Shown here piece after piece: positions 1 to 11,790 of a stretch of DNA of 64,000 nt. Source of the DNA: Prorocentrum cordatum (lineage: Eukaryota; Sar; Dinophyceae; Prorocentrales; Prorocentraceae); NCBI GenBank assembly GCA_963575745.1, contig CAUYUJ010020538.1, positions 454,133 to 518,132 of the forward strand. Reading direction: 5' to 3'. The notes under the pieces are model-generated. The model worked only from the letters and a program-made list of their open reading frames with translations. It was not told the DNA's origin and made no database searches. The stretch's first letter is position 1. Each line of letters begins with the position of its first letter. Made by a program: the position numbers and the translations under genes.

Positions 1-650
<650 letters not shown>

Positions 651-2884
651 GATTTTACGAATATTATTCTGGCATCTACTGTTGCCATTGCGGCCACATT
701 ATGTTTGGCGCCATTGTCTTAATTTTCGTTGTTATTTAGACTGCGCCTGCTACGCGGGGACCTCGCGCGACCCCCTGCCCCAGACCCCGCGCCCGAATGC
801 ACCCGGGATTGCCCCCGCGACCTTGTATACAACCCGACGGTCCCCACGACCTCCCACCCAGCGTTTCCCCGCCATCCCGATGGTGCCCACACGGCCCACC
901 GCCGCGATTGCCCCCCACGAAGACTCCAGCGACAACGACCACCACGTCGGCTACAACGTCCGCGACGAAGCTTGCCCCTGCGATGCCAACGCTGGCGACC
1001 GCCGAAATAGGCATGAGGACGGACCGACTGGCGGCCCAAGCGACGCCCATCCCGCCGCTCTTCCCGACGCCTTCGCCGACCCCTCTCCCCGAACGCCGCG
1101 TTTCACGCCCCTTGCAGTTGGCCTGCCCGTAGCCATGTGTTCATCTTTGCCTGACGCCCTCCGACGGCCCCCCTTGACGGACGCACCTGCGACGCACTTC
1201 GAGGCTTCCCCGACGGCCCCTCGGACTGCGACGGAGACGACGACCGCCGCGACGACGGAAACGACGCGCAACTTGAAGCCTTGCCCGACCCTCCACCAGA
1301 CAGACGCCCAGACCGACGCCCCACCCCGTTCCCCACTGGACGCGTTGCCCGACGCGCGCTCCGCGCCTGATGCCCACAGAACGGATGCTCCACCGCCGAC
1401 CTGCGGCCGAGTCAATGCCGCCTCTGGCCGCCTTTCTCGCAGACGCTCCCCCCCCTCGCCCAGAAGCCCCCCCGACGGCGACAAAGACGACGCCCGCCGC
1501 GACGGCGACGACGACCGCGACGAAGCACCCCCCCTTCTGCAACGCCAGCGCCAACCTCGGCGACAGGGTGGCTTCCCTGGTTTCGCCCGTCGTTCCGGCG
1601 TGCGACCTTGCTCCAACTGCGCGACGGCCCCCACCTGCTTTTGCCCCTCGACCCCACGCCCGCAGCCCCCCGCCCAACCCGAAGGCCCCCTCTGAGCCAG
1701 AGGCTCTAACACCTCACCCCGCGTCCCCTGGCCCAAACACACGAGTTCCACGACCCGCCATCACGAAGGCCATTGCGCGACGGTTTGTTAGGACGGCCCC
1801 AACGAAGGCCCCCGCGACGACGCCCCCTCACGGCGTCCCCGGAATAGCCCCCGCGACGGCCCCGCCCCAAAGGCGACGAAGACTGCCCCCCCCCATGGCG
1901 ACGCCGACGCCAGCGACCGCCAAGACCGACCTGCCCCCGCCCATCATGTGTCGCGACGACACGGTTCTGGCCACAACCCGCAGGCCTGGCACTTTTTCGC
2001 TAAGGACCTCGATGACCAAGTCGATCACAATGGCAATGGCGGGGAGGCGGCAACGGATTTTGCGAGGGCGCACTTCGGCGCGGTGGAGACGCTTGGGGCC
2101 GGGTCGCTTTTTCGACCAGCTCACCCCGAACGTCGCGCGCGAACGCCCATTCCCGGCACGCCAGCGCGCGAAAGCTTTGAACAGCGTTGCCGACGCCGTG
2201 CGGAACGAACTCGATCCTGACAGCCGCACGTGTCCTTCCCTGCCCACTGCAGGACGTCGCCGTGGACCGAACATGGGTCCCTCCGCTACCCGACGCCCTC
2301 TCCCACGACGCCCTCGCCGACGCCCGCGTCTACGGCTGGGACGACGGGCTTCCCGCCAGCGCCCACCCATCGGCGCAGATCTCATGGGGTCATTGAAATG
2401 GCACCTGCAACCCGAGAGCGAACTGCCGCCTCCCCCGCCGACGCAGCGCGACAGGCAGGCCCGTTGCGAGCGCCCACCCCCGATAAGGTCCTTCATTTGC
2501 GACGCCCCCTTGTCACTTCCCGCCACGACGAACACCTGATTGTCGCGACACGCAACTTCCCGCGCCTGCGCCCCTCCTACGAACACCGCATCACCGCCCA
2601 CCGACGACATGTTGGGCGGGCGCCGACCACCGCCGCGGCAACGCCCTGAACCGGAACTCCAGCGACGCGAAAGAAGCGTGGAGAGGCCGGCCACCCTGTC
2701 ATGCCGCCCCGTCGAGGAAGATGGGAGGGGCTAAAATCATGAGTTTCTTCTCCTCTGCGCTTCCCTCCTCGGGGCTCCGCCCCCGCTTGACCCGAACACT
2801 TTTTCCCATCTTTCCTGTGTCGGGTTCTCGTCTTGAATTGAGTACTGGGGTCGCGGCTTTCTCTTCTCGCGTTCCCTCTCTTTG
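651..2884. other. GC-rich cryptic repeat, no gene supported
   Basis: A stretch built from degenerate GACG, CGACGCCC and CCCCCGCGACG motifs. Several frames on both strands stay open for 200-390 codons because the composition has few A/T-rich stop codons. The translations are Pro/Arg/Ala/Asp-rich with no recognisable domain, and both strands look equally 'coding'. I see no splice-bounded exon here. Confidence 0.6.
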
Positions 2885-3560
2885 TCCCTTCCGCATCTCC
2901 CTCCCCGGTGGAGGGGGCAGCGTAGTCGGAACTCACGCGGAACGAGTTTTGACCTCGCCGTTTGTGTGGGGTTGCGATCTGCGAAAACTGGTGCGTTGGG
3001 GTTTTGTTGTCCGAACCATCCTGCGCAGGGTTCTAGTTATGTTCAACAGATCACTGCGGTCTCCACTCCTCCCTCACGCGAAGCTTGAAGCTGTCTCCAC
3101 GTTCGAGGGCTGCTTGGGGGGGCAGCAACGTCGGGCTGCGAACCGTGAAACTACCCCCGTTTTCGAGGGTCGAGGGTTGCTGGGGTGGCGAGCACAGTCG
3201 GGGCATGCGCGGATTTGAATTAGACCTCGCCGTCCCTGTGGGGCGTCGAGTGACGAAGTCGTGAACCTCTTACGAGGGCTGCGGGGGGTGCCTGTGTAGT
3301 CGGGGCCTGCGAGGACTCAGGTTAGACCTCGCCACCCTTGGTGGATTGCGACCTGCGAAGTTGCCACCACTTTCGAGTGGCGCTTGGAGTGCCAACATAG
3401 TCGGGTCGGGGGCTACGTGGTGGGCTGCGAACTGCAAAATTTGTCCCGGTTTCGAGAGCTGTTTTGGGGGGCGGCATAGTTGGGGCTTGCGCGGATTCAG
3501 ACTAGACCTCGCCATCCCTGAGGTGGTTTAGAATCGCGAAAACTGTCATCATGTTCGAGG
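2885..3560. repeat. degenerate tandem repeat, about 4 units
   Basis: The block TAGTCGGGGCxTGCGxGGA followed by TTAGACCTCGCC recurs at about 2919, 3193, 3298 and 3476. Between copies are variants of GCTGCGAACxGxGAAAxT and TTTCGAGxGCTG. Spacing is irregular (about 100-270 bp), so this is an old, decayed array. Confidence 0.6.
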
Positions 3561-4216
3561 GCACCATGACATACCTAGAGTTTGCAAACGGACCTCATCG
3601 TGTTATGCGCAAGCAGACAAGGCGATCTGTGTGCTCTGGGTGAGGAGGCTGTGGCGGATGAGCAGGAGGAGAAAAGGAGACGCGTTCGGACGGAGGTGGC
3701 AGCAGCAAGAGCATCAGGAGGGGCGGGCGGATCAGGAGCAGGAAGGGGACCAGAGGAAGACGGAGGCCAGGGAAGGAGCGGAGCGGCAACGACGAGGAAG
3801 GCCCCGACCAATTTGTGATACCCTGTCCCTAAAAAAGAAGTACACGAAGAGGGCGGGCTATATCCAGGACGCAGTCAGGGGAGAGAGGACTGTAGGTTAC
3901 ACGGTATGTAATTGTCGGGCATTCGTAGACGGGGCTCGAATGAGACGGAACGGAGGGTGGGTGGAAACACGAGGAGGAGACCCCAAGGCGGGGACGGAAA
4001 GGACGAGGATAGGAGGTGAGAGGGGGGGCGGGGCGGCGAGAAAGCGGCGCGGTGGGGGGGGGGACGGGACAGGGGAGCGTGCATTTGGGGCGGAGAGTGG
4101 GGTGGGGGGGGAATGCTTTTCCATCCTCATGGTCCTTCCTCCCTTTTCTCCCCTGCTCTCCTCCTCCTCCTCCTCCTCCTCCTCCTCCTCCTCCTCCGTG
4201 GGGAGGGTCGGGAGGG
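3561..4216. other. purine-rich stretch ending in a TCC run, no gene
   Basis: From about 3640 to 4110 the plus strand is strongly A/G-rich. It is followed at about 4148-4198 by a (TCC)n run. I see no domain, motif or splice-bounded exon. Confidence 0.5.
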
Positions 4217-4604
4217 TCGGGGGGGAAAGAGGAATTCAACCTGCACCAGGCACGAGGGCGCTGCCCGCGCCAGGGCCTCGCCGGCCACGGGCAGCCCGCG
4301 AAGCCGCGCTGCCCCCGTCCCCGGAGGGCCCCCCTGTTCGAGCCAATGGCCTCGCAGGTGCGAGCCTCAAAGGCCGACGTGCTGGGCGACGCTCGCCTCC
4401 CTTGTCTCCTCGATACATGGGCGCCTCCCGGCGCCGGGAGGCGCCGGGAAAATGAGCTACGTGAGCTGATTCTCAAACCCCCCCTTTGCTATCCCGCCTT
4501 CCCCCTCTATTCTCAAACTCCTTTGCTATCCCCCTTTGCTATTCCCCCTTTGCTATTCTCACCCCCCCTTTCTAAAACTTTCCCCCCCTTTCGCCGGGCC
4601 CGAC
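4217..4604. mobile_element. F1 terminal-inverted-repeat element, expanded copy
   Basis: The left end resembles the inverse of the right end, CCCCCCTTTCGCCGGGCCCGA (about 4583-4604). The middle carries the F1 palindromes GGCGCCGGGAGGCGCC and GAGCTACGTGAGCTGATT seen in the copies at 12.95 and 42.95 kb. At about 390 bp it is twice their length, partly because a CCCCCTTTGCTAT motif is repeated near the right end. It lies just upstream of the exon candidate at 4674, so it may form the 3' part of an intron. Confidence 0.6.
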
Positions 4605-4673
4605 CTTCTTCCGTAGACGAACAACAAAAAGCAGAACTCTTGGCTCCGCTCCCCCCTTCCCCCTCTACTCAGG

Positions 4674-4717
4674 GCTGACCCCGGGCATGCTGGAGCACAG
4701 GCTCCAGAGGGCCCAGG
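4674..4717 (+). CDS. candidate internal exon, unrecognised gene (gene A)
   Basis: A 44-base exon candidate reading (x)LTPGMLEHRLQRAQ. It is preceded by a pyrimidine tract ending CTACTCAG and followed by a consensus donor, CAG|GTAAGT. The reading frame ends on a codon boundary, and the next candidate at 8966 starts on one, so the two could be joined. The peptide matches nothing I recognise. It is supported only by splice-site quality and protein-like composition. Other candidates of the possible gene are at 8966, 10471 and 12785, all on the same strand and all upstream of the GH7 start. Confidence 0.4.
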
Positions 4718-5555
4718 TAAGTGAACCCCCCCAGGACCTCCGGCAGGGCAAACGCCTACTGTGAGTTTTGGGGAAGGGGCGGGGGCGAACTTGGGGTCGA
4801 AAACGAAGGGGTTCCATTTTTTTGTTGCCCCCTTGCTGTCCCAAGACCTCCGGCGCCCCTGAAAAGTCACGACGGCAGGCGCTTCGCGAGTGCGGGGGCC
4901 CTGCGGGGGCCCCGTCTCGGGCGGGCCCCGTGGCCCTCGGGAGGCGGGGGGGCGGGGTCGAGGGCAGTCAGGGAAAGCCCTCGTCGCGGGCAGCACACGG
5001 CGAGGGAGTTCTTGGTCCACACGTTGGGCACCCTTCTGGCCAGGGCCTCCAGAAAGACCAGCAGCAGGGGCCTCGGTCGGGGCGCTCTAAAAGCCCCAGC
5101 GGGGGGCAGGCGACTGGGAGGCGCCGCCTATGCACCGGTTTGATGCGGCCGAGCCTCAGGAGCAGTGACAGGAGGGGGCTTGGCGCGGAGGCGGAAGCAT
5201 CAACCCCCGAGAGCCCATTCATTGTCAATCGAGGCCAGGGTGTCCGCCCCGCTCAGGGCCAGTCGGTTTCGGCATCCAGATGGACCGCCGATTCCACATC
5301 GATGGTTCCCCCCCTGGGCTACGTAGCAATTACCCCCGTGTCGTTGCCCCTCAAGACCTCCTCCCCCTGTAGCACCTTCAATGCTGCCATTCAGGCTCGA
5401 GGAATAAGCTTTTGAGGGCGTCGCCCTCCTCACTGGGGCGAGCCGAATCCAGCGCTGTGGACTTTAACCCCTCGCCGCCGGCTTCCGTGCATGTGTGTTT
5501 GGGCTTTTTTTCAGCCTGTTCGCTCTCTTCTTATCGAGGGGAAACGACATAAGCA
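4718..5555. other. intron or intergenic DNA, no gene supported
   Basis: Mixed GC-rich unique-looking sequence. On the minus strand around 5080-5000 a short frame reads LLLVFLEALARRVPNVWTKN, which is protein-like, but it has no clear ends and the plus strand there is also open. I do not call it. Confidence 0.4.
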
Positions 5556-5712
5556 TAAACGCTCGAATGTCCGCGCAGATTTATGTTATCTGAGCTGTTT
5601 TCCCCAGGCAGCGCCTCTGACCCCCTCCCCCTGGCGCGCTCCGTACGTACGCTAGGGAGGGGGTCCAGCGCAGATCCAGGAGATCCGCGCGGACCTTCAA
5701 ACGCTTCTGGTC
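5556..5712. mobile_element. F9 dispersed element (ATCCGCGCGGA ends)
   Basis: Starts near TGTCCGCGCAGATTTATG and ends near CAGATCCAGGAGATCCGCGCGGACCTTC, which are imperfect inverse complements. The core GGGGGTCCAGCGCAGATCC is shared with F9 copies near 17.6, 18.1 and 36.1 kb. Confidence 0.5.
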
Positions 5713-5769
5713 GTGCCGCTTCTTCGTCTTCCCCCCTCCCCGCCGATCTCCCCTCCCGCGCACCTCCTT

Positions 5770-5943
5770 CGGACGGGGCTAAGGACGAGGATCAATCCGT
5801 TCCAGAGCGTTCCAGACCGCTCTCAGAGCGTTCCGGAACGCCATGAGAAGGCCGCGGCGCCCGAGATATCCTCCAGAGCCGCCAGATCTAAGAGATTCTC
5901 GATTTATCCCCACCCGGATTAATCTTCGCCCTGGCTTCGTCTC
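5770..5943 (+). mobile_element. F2 terminal-inverted-repeat element
   Basis: About 170 bp beginning GACGGGGCTAAGGACGAGGA and ending with its imperfect inverse (AATCTTCGCCCTGGCTTCGTC). The interior has the F2 series of GAGCGTTCCAGA/GAACGCT motifs and AGAAGGCCGCGGCGCCCGAG. Copies with the same interior are at 13589-13758 (same strand) and 40253-40422 (opposite strand), the last two inside GH7 introns 1 and 6. Confidence 0.75.
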
Positions 5944-6234
5944 ACTCCTCTCAGCTGCTCCTCCCTCCGTGCCAGGGTTGCGGTCTGGCCGCTGCTCACC
6001 GCCCCTGCCCTCTGGGCGCCGTCGCCGGCGAAGAGCAGCGCGCGCCCCGTGCGCGCCAAGAGAGAGAGAGAGAGAGGCACCAGCTTGTTTGAGTCGGGCT
6101 AGTCCTTCTACAGGAGGAAAAGACAAGAATGGCAAAACAAGAATTACGCTACCGAGGAACCCCACATACTTAATTTAAATCTTATGTGTTTGCTTATGTA
6201 TATAATATATATGCACAATCCTGCGTTCTGAGCC
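5944..6234. other. spacer, no gene
   Basis: GC-rich then AT-rich spacer with a short GA run near 6061. The segment AGTCGGGCTAGTCCTTCTAC near 6095 recurs in diverged form near 44.71 kb. Nothing else is recognised. Confidence 0.5.
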
Positions 6235-8395
6235 CTTTGCGACAGTGTCGTGGGTGGCGGCCGCGCTCAGAGACCCCCTGTGGTGTCGAGAAAGTGCCAC
6301 GCTTGCTAGGCTTTGCGCCAGTGTCGTGGATAGCGGCCGAGCTGAGAGACCACCCCCTGCGCACCCCCTGTGGTGTCGAGAAAGTGCCACGCCTGCTAGG
6401 CTTTGCGCCAGTGTCGTGGATGGCGGCCGAGCTGACAGACCACCCCCTGCGCACCCCCTGTGGTGTCGCGAAAGTGCCACGCCTGCTAGGTTTTGCGACA
6501 GTGTCGTGGATAGCGGCCGAGCTGAGAGACCACCCCCTGCGCACCCCCTGTGGTGTCGAGAAAGTGCCACGCCTGCTAGGCTTTGCGCCAGTGTCGTGGA
6601 TAGCGACCGAGCTGAGAGACCACCCCCTGCGCACCCCCTGTGGTGTCGAGAAAGTGCCACGCTTGCTAGGTTTGCGCCAGTGTCGTGGATAGCGGCCGAG
6701 CTGAGAGACCACCCCCTGCGCACCCCCTGTGGTGTCGAGAAAGTGCCACGCCTGCTAGGCTTTGCGCCAGTGTCGTGGATAGCGGCCGAGCTGAGAGACC
6801 ACCCCCTGCGCACCCCCTGTGGTGTCGAGAAAGTGCCACGCCTGCTAGGCTTTGCGCCAGTGTCGTGGATAGCGGCCGAGCTGAGAGACCACCCCCTGCG
6901 CACCCCCTGTGGTGTCGAGAAAGTGCCACGCCTGCTAGGCTTTGCGCCAGTGTCGTGGATAGCGGCCGAGCTGAGAGACCACCCCCTGCCCACCCCCTGT
7001 GGTGTCGAGAAGTGCCACGCCTGCTAGGCTTTGCGCCAGTGTCGTGGATAGCGGCCGAGCTGAGAGACCACCCCCTGCGCACCCCCTGTGGTGTCGAGAA
7101 AGTGCCACGCTGCTAGGCTTTGCGCCAGTGTCGTGGATAGCGGCCGAGCTGAGAGACCACCCCCTGCGCACCCCCTGTGGTGTCGAGAAAGTGCCACGCC
7201 TGCTAGGCTTTGCGCCAGTGTCGTGGATAGCGGCCGAGCTGAGAGACCACCCCCTGCGCACCCCCTGTGGTGTCGAGAAAGTGCCACGCCTGCTAGGCTT
7301 TGCGCCAGTGTCGTGGATAGCGGCCGAGCTGAGAGACCACCCCCTGCGCACCCCCTGTGGTGTCGAGAAAGTGCCACGCCTGCTAGGCTTTGCGCCAGTG
7401 TCGTGGATAGCGGCCGAGCTGAGAGACCACCCCCTGCGCACCCCCTGTGGTGTCGAGAAAGTGCCACGCCTGCTAGGCTTTGCGCCAGTGTCGTGGATAG
7501 CGGCCGAGCTGAGAGACCACCCCTGCGCACCCCCTGTGGTGTCGAGAAAGTGCCACGCCTGCTAGGCTTTGCGCCAGTGTCGTGGATAGCGGCCGAGCTG
7601 AGAGACCACCCCCTGCGCACCCCCTGTGGTGTCGAGAAAGTGCCACGCCTGCTAGCCTTTGCGCCAGTGTCGTGGATTGAGAGCTGCGCATCGAGTGGCC
7701 TTTGCGCCAGTGTCGTGGATCGAGCTGAGAGACCACCCCCTGCGCACCCCCTGTGGTGTCGAGAAAGTGCCACGCCTGCTAGGCTTTGCGCCAGTGTCGT
7801 GGATAGCGGCCGAGCTGAGAGACCACCCCCTGCGCACCCCCTGTGGTGTCGAGAAAGTGCCACGCCTGCTAGGCTTTGCGCCAGTGTCGTGGATAGCGGC
7901 CGAGCTGAGAGACCACCCCCTGCGCACCCCCTGTGGTGTCGAGAAAGTGCCACGCCTGCTAGGTTTGCGCCAGTGTCGTGGATAGCGGCCGAGCTGAGAG
8001 ACCACCCCCTGCGCACCCCCTGTGGTGTCGAGAAAGTGCCACGCGTGCTAGCCTTTGCGCCAGTGTCGTGGATAGGGACCGCGGTGAGAGACCACCCCCT
8101 GCGCACCCCCTGTGGTGTCGAGAAAGTGCAACGCTTGCTAGGCTTTGCGCCAGTGTCGTGGATAGCGGCCGAGCTGAGAGACCACCCCCTGCCCACCCCC
8201 TTTGGTGTCGAGCGAGTGCCACGCTTGCTAGGCTTTGCGCCAGTGTCGTGGATAGGGACCGCGGTGAGAGACCACCCCTTGCGCACCCCCTGTGGTGTCG
8301 AGAAAGTGCCACGCCTGCTAGGTTTTGCGCCAGTGTCGTGGACAGCGGCCGAGCTGGGAGACCACCCCCTGCCCAGCTCTGCCACAAGCCGAGCT
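6235..8395. repeat. 90-bp tandem array, about 24 units
   Basis: Units repeat every 90 bp (GCACCCCCTGTGGTGTCGAG at 6361, 6451, 6541 and onward). Most are near-identical, with a few 1-bp deletions (about 6670, 7010, 7110, 7520, 7965) and a shortened unit near 7680-7725. Units at the right edge (8050-8395) are more diverged. Because 90 is a multiple of three, both strands read open for hundreds of codons as a 30-residue repeat. The frame breaks at single-base deletions, so I treat it as a satellite rather than a gene. Confidence 0.9.
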
Positions 8396-8429
8396 GAGAG
8401 ACCACCCAATTCCCCTGGCTTTTGCTGGA

Positions 8430-8770
8430 GCCACGCTCTGCCGTGCCGTGCCCTACGCGCCTGCCCTGTGTGCTATGCTGTGCTGAGCTGTGCTGCGATG
8501 TGCTGTGCCGTGCCGTGCCGTGCTGTGCTGCGGTGTGCTGTACTGTGCTATGCTGTGTTGTGCTGTGCAGGTGTGCTGTGCAAAACTGCCACGCCTGCTG
8601 TGCCGTGGACGACCCCTATGGCGTCGAGAATGTGCCACACGTGCCAAGCCGTGTGTGTGTGTGCTGTGCTGTGCTGTGCTGTGCTGTGCTGTGTGCGCTG
8701 TGATGTGCTGTGCTGTGCTGCGCTGCGCTGCGCTGCACTGCGCTGCGCTGCGCTGTGCTGTGTGCGTGAG
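8430..8770. repeat. TGCTG/TGCGC pentamer-type array with one diverged 90-bp unit
   Basis: Runs of TGCTG and GCTGTGC at 8430-8580 and 8660-8760 surround CCTATGGCGTCGAGAATGTG at about 8615, which looks like a diverged piece of the neighbouring 90-bp unit. Apparent Cys/Ala-rich frames come from the repeat. A GGA-rich patch follows to about 8810. Confidence 0.8.
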
Positions 8771-8965
8771 GAGGAGGGGGAGGAGGAGGGGGAGGGGAGG
8801 AGGGCGGGTGTGGGTGAGACGCGGGTGCGGCGCGGGTGGGAAGAAAACCAGAACCCCACGAAACATGTGGGGAACTAGGCTGGTGACGATGCTCCGTGCT
8901 CGTCTGACTGTGCTTTGGGATTTTCGTTGACTTCCTGTTATTTTTTCTTCGCAATTCGCCTGTAG

Positions 8966-9000
8966 GAGTCGGAGGCCACGCTGGTGGGAATGGGGATCGG
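8966..9000 (+). CDS. candidate small exon, unrecognised gene (gene A)
   Basis: 35 bases between CTGTAG and GG|GTAAAG, reading ESEATLVGMGIG. The start phase fits the end phase of the candidate at 4717. Its end phase does not fit 10471 directly, so at least one exon would be missing between them. This is weak evidence: the exon is very short and is called from splice-like borders and a GC-rich third codon position only. Confidence 0.25.
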
Positions 9001-9496
9001 GTAAAGGAGTCTCAGAAGGGGGTTGGGAGAGGAACCGCGCCTGTCCACCTGCGCCCTCAAGGGCTGGAGTTCTTGACGCTCCGCGTACCCCCACCCTGCA
9101 TGTGCATACGCCACTGCGGCCAATTATCTTCGTTCAGCGCCCCGAACGTTGCCCCGCTTCTTGACCTTCGTCCTGGAGCCGCCGACCAAAAAAGTACCCC
9201 CACCCTGTTCCTGGCCCGTGCCCCGGACCTCCTTTCGCCGCCTGCCCTCTGCTGCGCGGCCGCAACCAAAAAAGTACCCCCATCAGACCACCTGGAGCTG
9301 TTACACGGGCGAGTGCCTGGATCGGGAAAGTGCAGGGGCACGCAAGGGAGCAGCGTGAGGGGCGACCGTCAGAGCCGAAGCTCGGGAGAGGTCGGCCTGG
9401 GCAGGCCCAGGAGTCAGCCGAGAGAGCCTTCGCAGATCCGTGCGGTGTGGGAACGTCGTGGGAGTGCGTGGAGAGGAGGGGGCTGGCAGCAGGGGT
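9001..9496. other. no gene supported
   Basis: Unique-looking sequence in which ACCAAAAAAGTACCCCCA occurs twice (about 9184 and 9267), a sign of local duplication. No convincing exon or domain. Confidence 0.4.
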
Positions 9497-9629
9497 GGGA
9501 CGAACCGGTGTGTTGGCGATTTCGTGGGCCGTTTTCGTTTCGATGTCGTTTTGCGGCGAAGGCGAGTTCAAGACAAAACGAGGGAAAACGAACACGAAAA
9601 CGAAAAACACCGTTTAGGCCCAGCCCTGG
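9497..9629. mobile_element. F4 terminal-inverted-repeat element
   Basis: The left part GTGGGCCGTTTTCGTTTCGA and the right part AAAACGAACACGAAAACGAA can pair as an imperfect hairpin, and the right end reads AAACACCGTTTAGGCCCAGC. A second copy with the same layout is at 14770-14908 in GH7 intron 1. Confidence 0.6.
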
Positions 9630-10470
9630 CTGGCAGGACCGGACCAGACCGACACATTCGAAGCCAACATGGTCGAAATTGGAACGAACTATGTATTGTC
9701 GCGATAGAGTATCGCCTGCCAAAATTGTCGACGTGAGCGACAGGACCCGTTGCATAGACAGGTTCACGCCCGACTCCAGCAGCCGGACGCACCGACGGGG
9801 CGTCGGGGCCTGAAGGGTCGCAGGCGATTTTTCTCCCCAAATCCCCGGCTTCTCGACGAAAAAAGAAGCCGCTCAGAAAAGGAGTCGTGTGTCATATTTG
9901 TTGGTTGGCTGATACTCCCAACATGTGCCTAGTTTTTGCGACCTTATCCTTTTAAAGCCGATATCACGTAGCAGGTGGCCCGCGGGAGAGCCTAGAGACG
10001 TCCCCCCCCCTAAACGCCGAAGACGCCTCATCTTGGCGCACCCCTCGTTCATGTCGTGCTTGATGACCTCATGACCTTCCAGAGGCTTTAAAGTGCAGCG
10101 GAAGTTAGCGCACCCCTCACGCACTCCGTGACTCCCAGTCTGCCAGGCGACGCTTTCAGCGCACGTCTCATTTTCCCTCCCCCCCTCCACATCACGCACT
10201 TCGTGCTCGATGGCCCCCCACAGTCTTTCGGTTGAGGCTCCAGCCGGAACAAGACTCACGCAGGTCGTGCCCTACGGCCTTTCAGAGGTTCAGGAACTCA
10301 CGGGCTTGTCGGAAACATGGTAGGCAAAACCCCCCGTGGAGTGGATGCCCGCCTCAGTTGTGAAGGCGTATCGAGCAGCAGGCGCGTTCGTACCTCCTGT
10401 CATCAGGAAAAGACGGGAGGAGGAGAGCCCTAGCCATCGAGACTCTTAGGACTTCCCGCCCCATTCCTAG
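9630..10470. other. no gene; traces of a decayed minisatellite
   Basis: No supported exon. From 10032 to 10290 the motif GCGCACCCCTC with ACGCACTxCGTG recurs at loose spacing. It resembles the second 90-bp minisatellite family (46-48 kb) in strongly diverged form. Confidence 0.35.
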
Positions 10471-10542
10471 ACGTGGTCTTCGTCAAAGCCTCGGATGATG
10501 GCGGTCAGCTGCCTTCCATGGACGACCGCGTCGGTGATGATG
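10471..10542 (+). CDS. candidate internal exon, unrecognised gene (gene A)
   Basis: 72 bases between CCATTCCTAG and G|GTGAGG. The frame reads VVFVKASDDGGQLPSMDDRV then GDD and leaves one base over. That phase fits the candidate at 12785, giving an uninterrupted joined frame. The peptide is acidic and hydrophilic with no recognised motif. It is one of the better exon candidates outside the GH7 gene because the acceptor, donor and phase all agree. Confidence 0.45.
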
Positions 10543-11019
10543 GTGAGGCTTTCGGATCGTTTGTGTGCTCGCTCTGTGTGTGAGTGTGTGTGTGGGTGTC
10601 CATCACCATTCTTCTCTGTCCTTGTCTCCTTCTATGCCTGTTCGGGCACAGTTTCGGGCGCAGCATCCCCTGGGTAGAGGCGAGGCTGCAGGATGTACCT
10701 CACCGTCCTCCAGCGGTCTGCGGGGAAGGGCAATTCGAGAGTTCCCAGGGGGCCGATGGCCCAGACGAGTCGGGCCATCGCCGGGGGCTTGGGCACCTGT
10801 CCGCCGCCGCGCTGGCGGCGGTCGGTGCGCCGGGCCCTGTGGCATCTGTCGCGAGCTTGTGGTTGGTCGTGGCCCCTGGGCCACGACCCCGTGGATGCGG
10901 GGCGTTTCTCGCGGGTGCCCCGCGCGGAACGCATTCATCCATGCGACCGAGTATCCTCAGGAGGTTTTTAGTTTTGAGCCCCCCCCCTTGTTCGTTTCGG
11001 CGGGCAAACATCTCGCCCC
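10543..11019. other. spacer containing the first part of an F7 element
   Basis: 10866-10975 matches the first half of F7 (GGCCCCTGGGCCACGACCCC, then GGCGTTTCTCGCG and GACCGAGTATCC). The matching second half (GATTGCGAGGGCGTGGATAT, CGTTCGCCGCTCCTGAG) lies at about 11877-11940, so the copy appears split by about 900 bp of later repeat DNA. Frames at 10690-10860 are open on both strands and are not called. Confidence 0.45.
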
Positions 11020-11790
11020 TCCTCATGCTCCTCCCTCTCTTTTCCTCCTCCTTCTCCCCCCCTTTTCCTCCTCCTCTTCCCCCTCCTCCTCCTCCTCCTC
11101 CTCCCTCTCCTTCTCCTCCGCCTCCTCCGCCTCCTGTTCCTTCTCCTTCTCCTCCTCCTCATCCTCGTCGTTCTCCTCCTGCACTTCCTCCCGGTCGTTG
11201 TCGTAGTCGTCGTGTTCGTCGTCGTCGTCGCGACGGAGGTTCGTTTCTTTCTATTGTTGGGCAGGTTTGGTAATGTTGGGGGTTTCTGTCCCCCAGAGAA
11301 TAACCCATCGTGTGCAACCTACATGCGAGATGATACATGAGCACCTTCCCGTGCGTATCGCAATGAGAATCAGTGCTTGTTGGTTTAATCGTGATTGTGG
11401 TCGTGGTTGTAGTCGTAATCGTAGTCGTAGTCGTAGTTGTCGCCGTCGCGGCGGAGATTATTTTCCCTCTATTGTTGGGCGGGCTGCAGAATGTTGTGGG
11501 CTCTTTCTTCCAGGGAATTAACCCTTTTTGGACGACCCTACACGCGAGAGGAGTTGTGATAATCGTCTCACGAGGATTGGAACAGGAGTCACGGGTTGTG
11601 TGCGTGTATTCGTGATTGTGGTCGTGGTTGTAATCGTGTTTTTAGCCGCGATTCTAGTCGTTTACCGCAGACGAGTTTGTAGTCGTAATCGTCGTCGCAT
11701 CGTGGACATAGTCGTAATCGCAGTCGTAGTCGTCGTCGTTGTTGTTCTGCGGGCGTTGCGGATAAATAATTATCTGTCACTAGTGGTGGG
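11020..11790. repeat. pyrimidine run and GTCGTAATCG-type repeats with a local duplication
   Basis: (TCC)n-rich DNA to about 11165 is followed by GTCGTAGTCGTAATCG-like hexamer repeats in three blocks (about 11195-11230, 11395-11450, 11610-11750). The segment after the first two blocks, with TCTATTGTTGGGC and TTAACCC/ATAACCC, is duplicated about 235 bp apart. Confidence 0.65.

Noticed and set aside
1126-1139. CCCGTAGCCATGTG, reminiscent of the dinoflagellate spliced leader
   Set aside because: Only about ten bases agree with the leader core and the following TTGGCTCAAG part is absent; chance match.
682-2694. Several open frames of 200-390 codons on both strands
   Set aside because: Sequence is a GC-rich GACG/CGCC cryptic repeat in which stop codons are rare; translations are Pro/Arg/Ala-rich without motifs and overlap on opposite strands.
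6235-8395. CRISPR-like array
   Set aside because: Units are contiguous and near-identical with no unique spacers; genome is eukaryotic in character.
7024-8878. Frames of 461 (minus) and 596 (plus) codons
   Set aside because: They are read-through of the 90-bp tandem array, open because 90 is a multiple of three; single-base deletions do not behave as in a protein gene.
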